Source: a virus. From it: a stretch of DNA of 62,733 bases. Each line of letters begins with the position of its first letter. Positions within the stretch are counted from its first letter, which is position 1. Where the stretch lies: IMG/VR virus record IMGVR_UViG_3300023115_000020, positions 1-62,733 of that record, one strand, 5' to 3'. The notes beneath the pieces are model-generated. The model had not been told where the DNA came from. It made no database searches and was given only the letters and a program-made list of their open reading frames with translations. The translations under genes were made by a program, and so were the position numbers. This document shows positions 62,726 through 62,733 of the stretch, one piece after another.

Positions 62726-62733
62726 TGGTGCCG
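62726..62733 (-). tRNA. 3' end of a further tRNA, cut by the window edge
   Basis: The last eight bases read, on the minus strand, CGGC-A-CCA. This matches an acceptor 3' strand, discriminator A and encoded CCA at the short spacing seen between the other tRNAs. Identity unknown. Confidence 0.4.

Overview
This window reads as part of the genome of an AT-rich, T4-like marine myovirus related to cyanophages and pelagiphages. T4 core genes are present: B-family DNA polymerase gp43 (898 aa), sliding clamp gp45, clamp loader gp44, ATP-dependent DNA ligase gp30, the late-transcription factor DsbA, phoH, mazG, thyX, dCMP deaminase and a GroES-like co-chaperonin. They are mixed with families I know from marine T4-like phages and with very large fibre genes. 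No integrase, transposase, CRISPR array or photosynthesis gene was seen. The host is not identifiable; a GHNGGP tail on the IscU protein hints weakly at an alphaproteobacterial link.

Layout. Almost everything lies on the minus strand; only phoH, a zinc-finger gene and a SAP-like gene are on plus. Positions 1-12400 hold a DNA-modification and sugar block (glycosyltransferase, two QueD/PTPS-fold proteins counting the distant queD at 55.4 kb, a DpdA/TGT-like enzyme, phosphomannomutase-like HAD, cytidylyltransferase, cupin) interleaved with gp45, gp43, a tryptophan-halogenase-like flavoenzyme and dsbA. Positions 12440-18940 carry late, virion-type proteins of mixed domains, including a nucleotidase/ParB-like fusion and a nucleotidyltransferase. 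Positions 19-23 kb are a protein-quality block (ClpA, peptide deformylase, DnaJ-like). Positions 23-26.4 kb hold tiny membrane proteins, an IscU scaffold, an overlapping Rz/Rz1-type spanin pair and a GH19 endolysin. Positions 26.4-34.6 kb contain two structural proteins, phoH, nucleotide metabolism, a 7Fe ferredoxin, gp44, an exonuclease, mazG, GroES-like, a 2OG-Fe(II) oxygenase and a stand-alone PolIII-alpha-like fragment. Positions 34.6-51.6 kb are fibre/appendage genes, including one of 4219 codons. Positions 52-61.7 kb contain IscA, small proteins, UV endonuclease, a GT8-like enzyme, queD, another fibre protein, ligase and a phosphoesterase. Nine tRNA genes, all with encoded CCA, run from 61.8 kb to the right edge, and a tenth is cut by the edge.

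Regulation is unusually legible. Eleven promoters of the form TTGACW - exactly 17 nt - TATAAT-like stand before early genes. Fourteen minus-strand ATAAATA elements (eight of them GATAAATA) and three plus-strand GTAAATA elements stand before virion, Fe-S and small late genes. Several promoters lie so close to the ATG that the mRNA should be leaderless. Many genes overlap by ATGA or TAATG, and this revealed about a dozen genes of 29-57 codons.

Functions that seem to work together: 7-deazaguanine DNA modification, possibly with glycosylation; Fe-S assembly and electron transfer (IscU, IscA, ferredoxin); host proteostasis takeover (ClpA, deformylase, DnaJ, GroES-like); dNTP supply (ThyX, dCMP deaminase, MazG); and lysis (endolysin plus spanins). 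Identifications are from reading motifs by eye; no database search was run.
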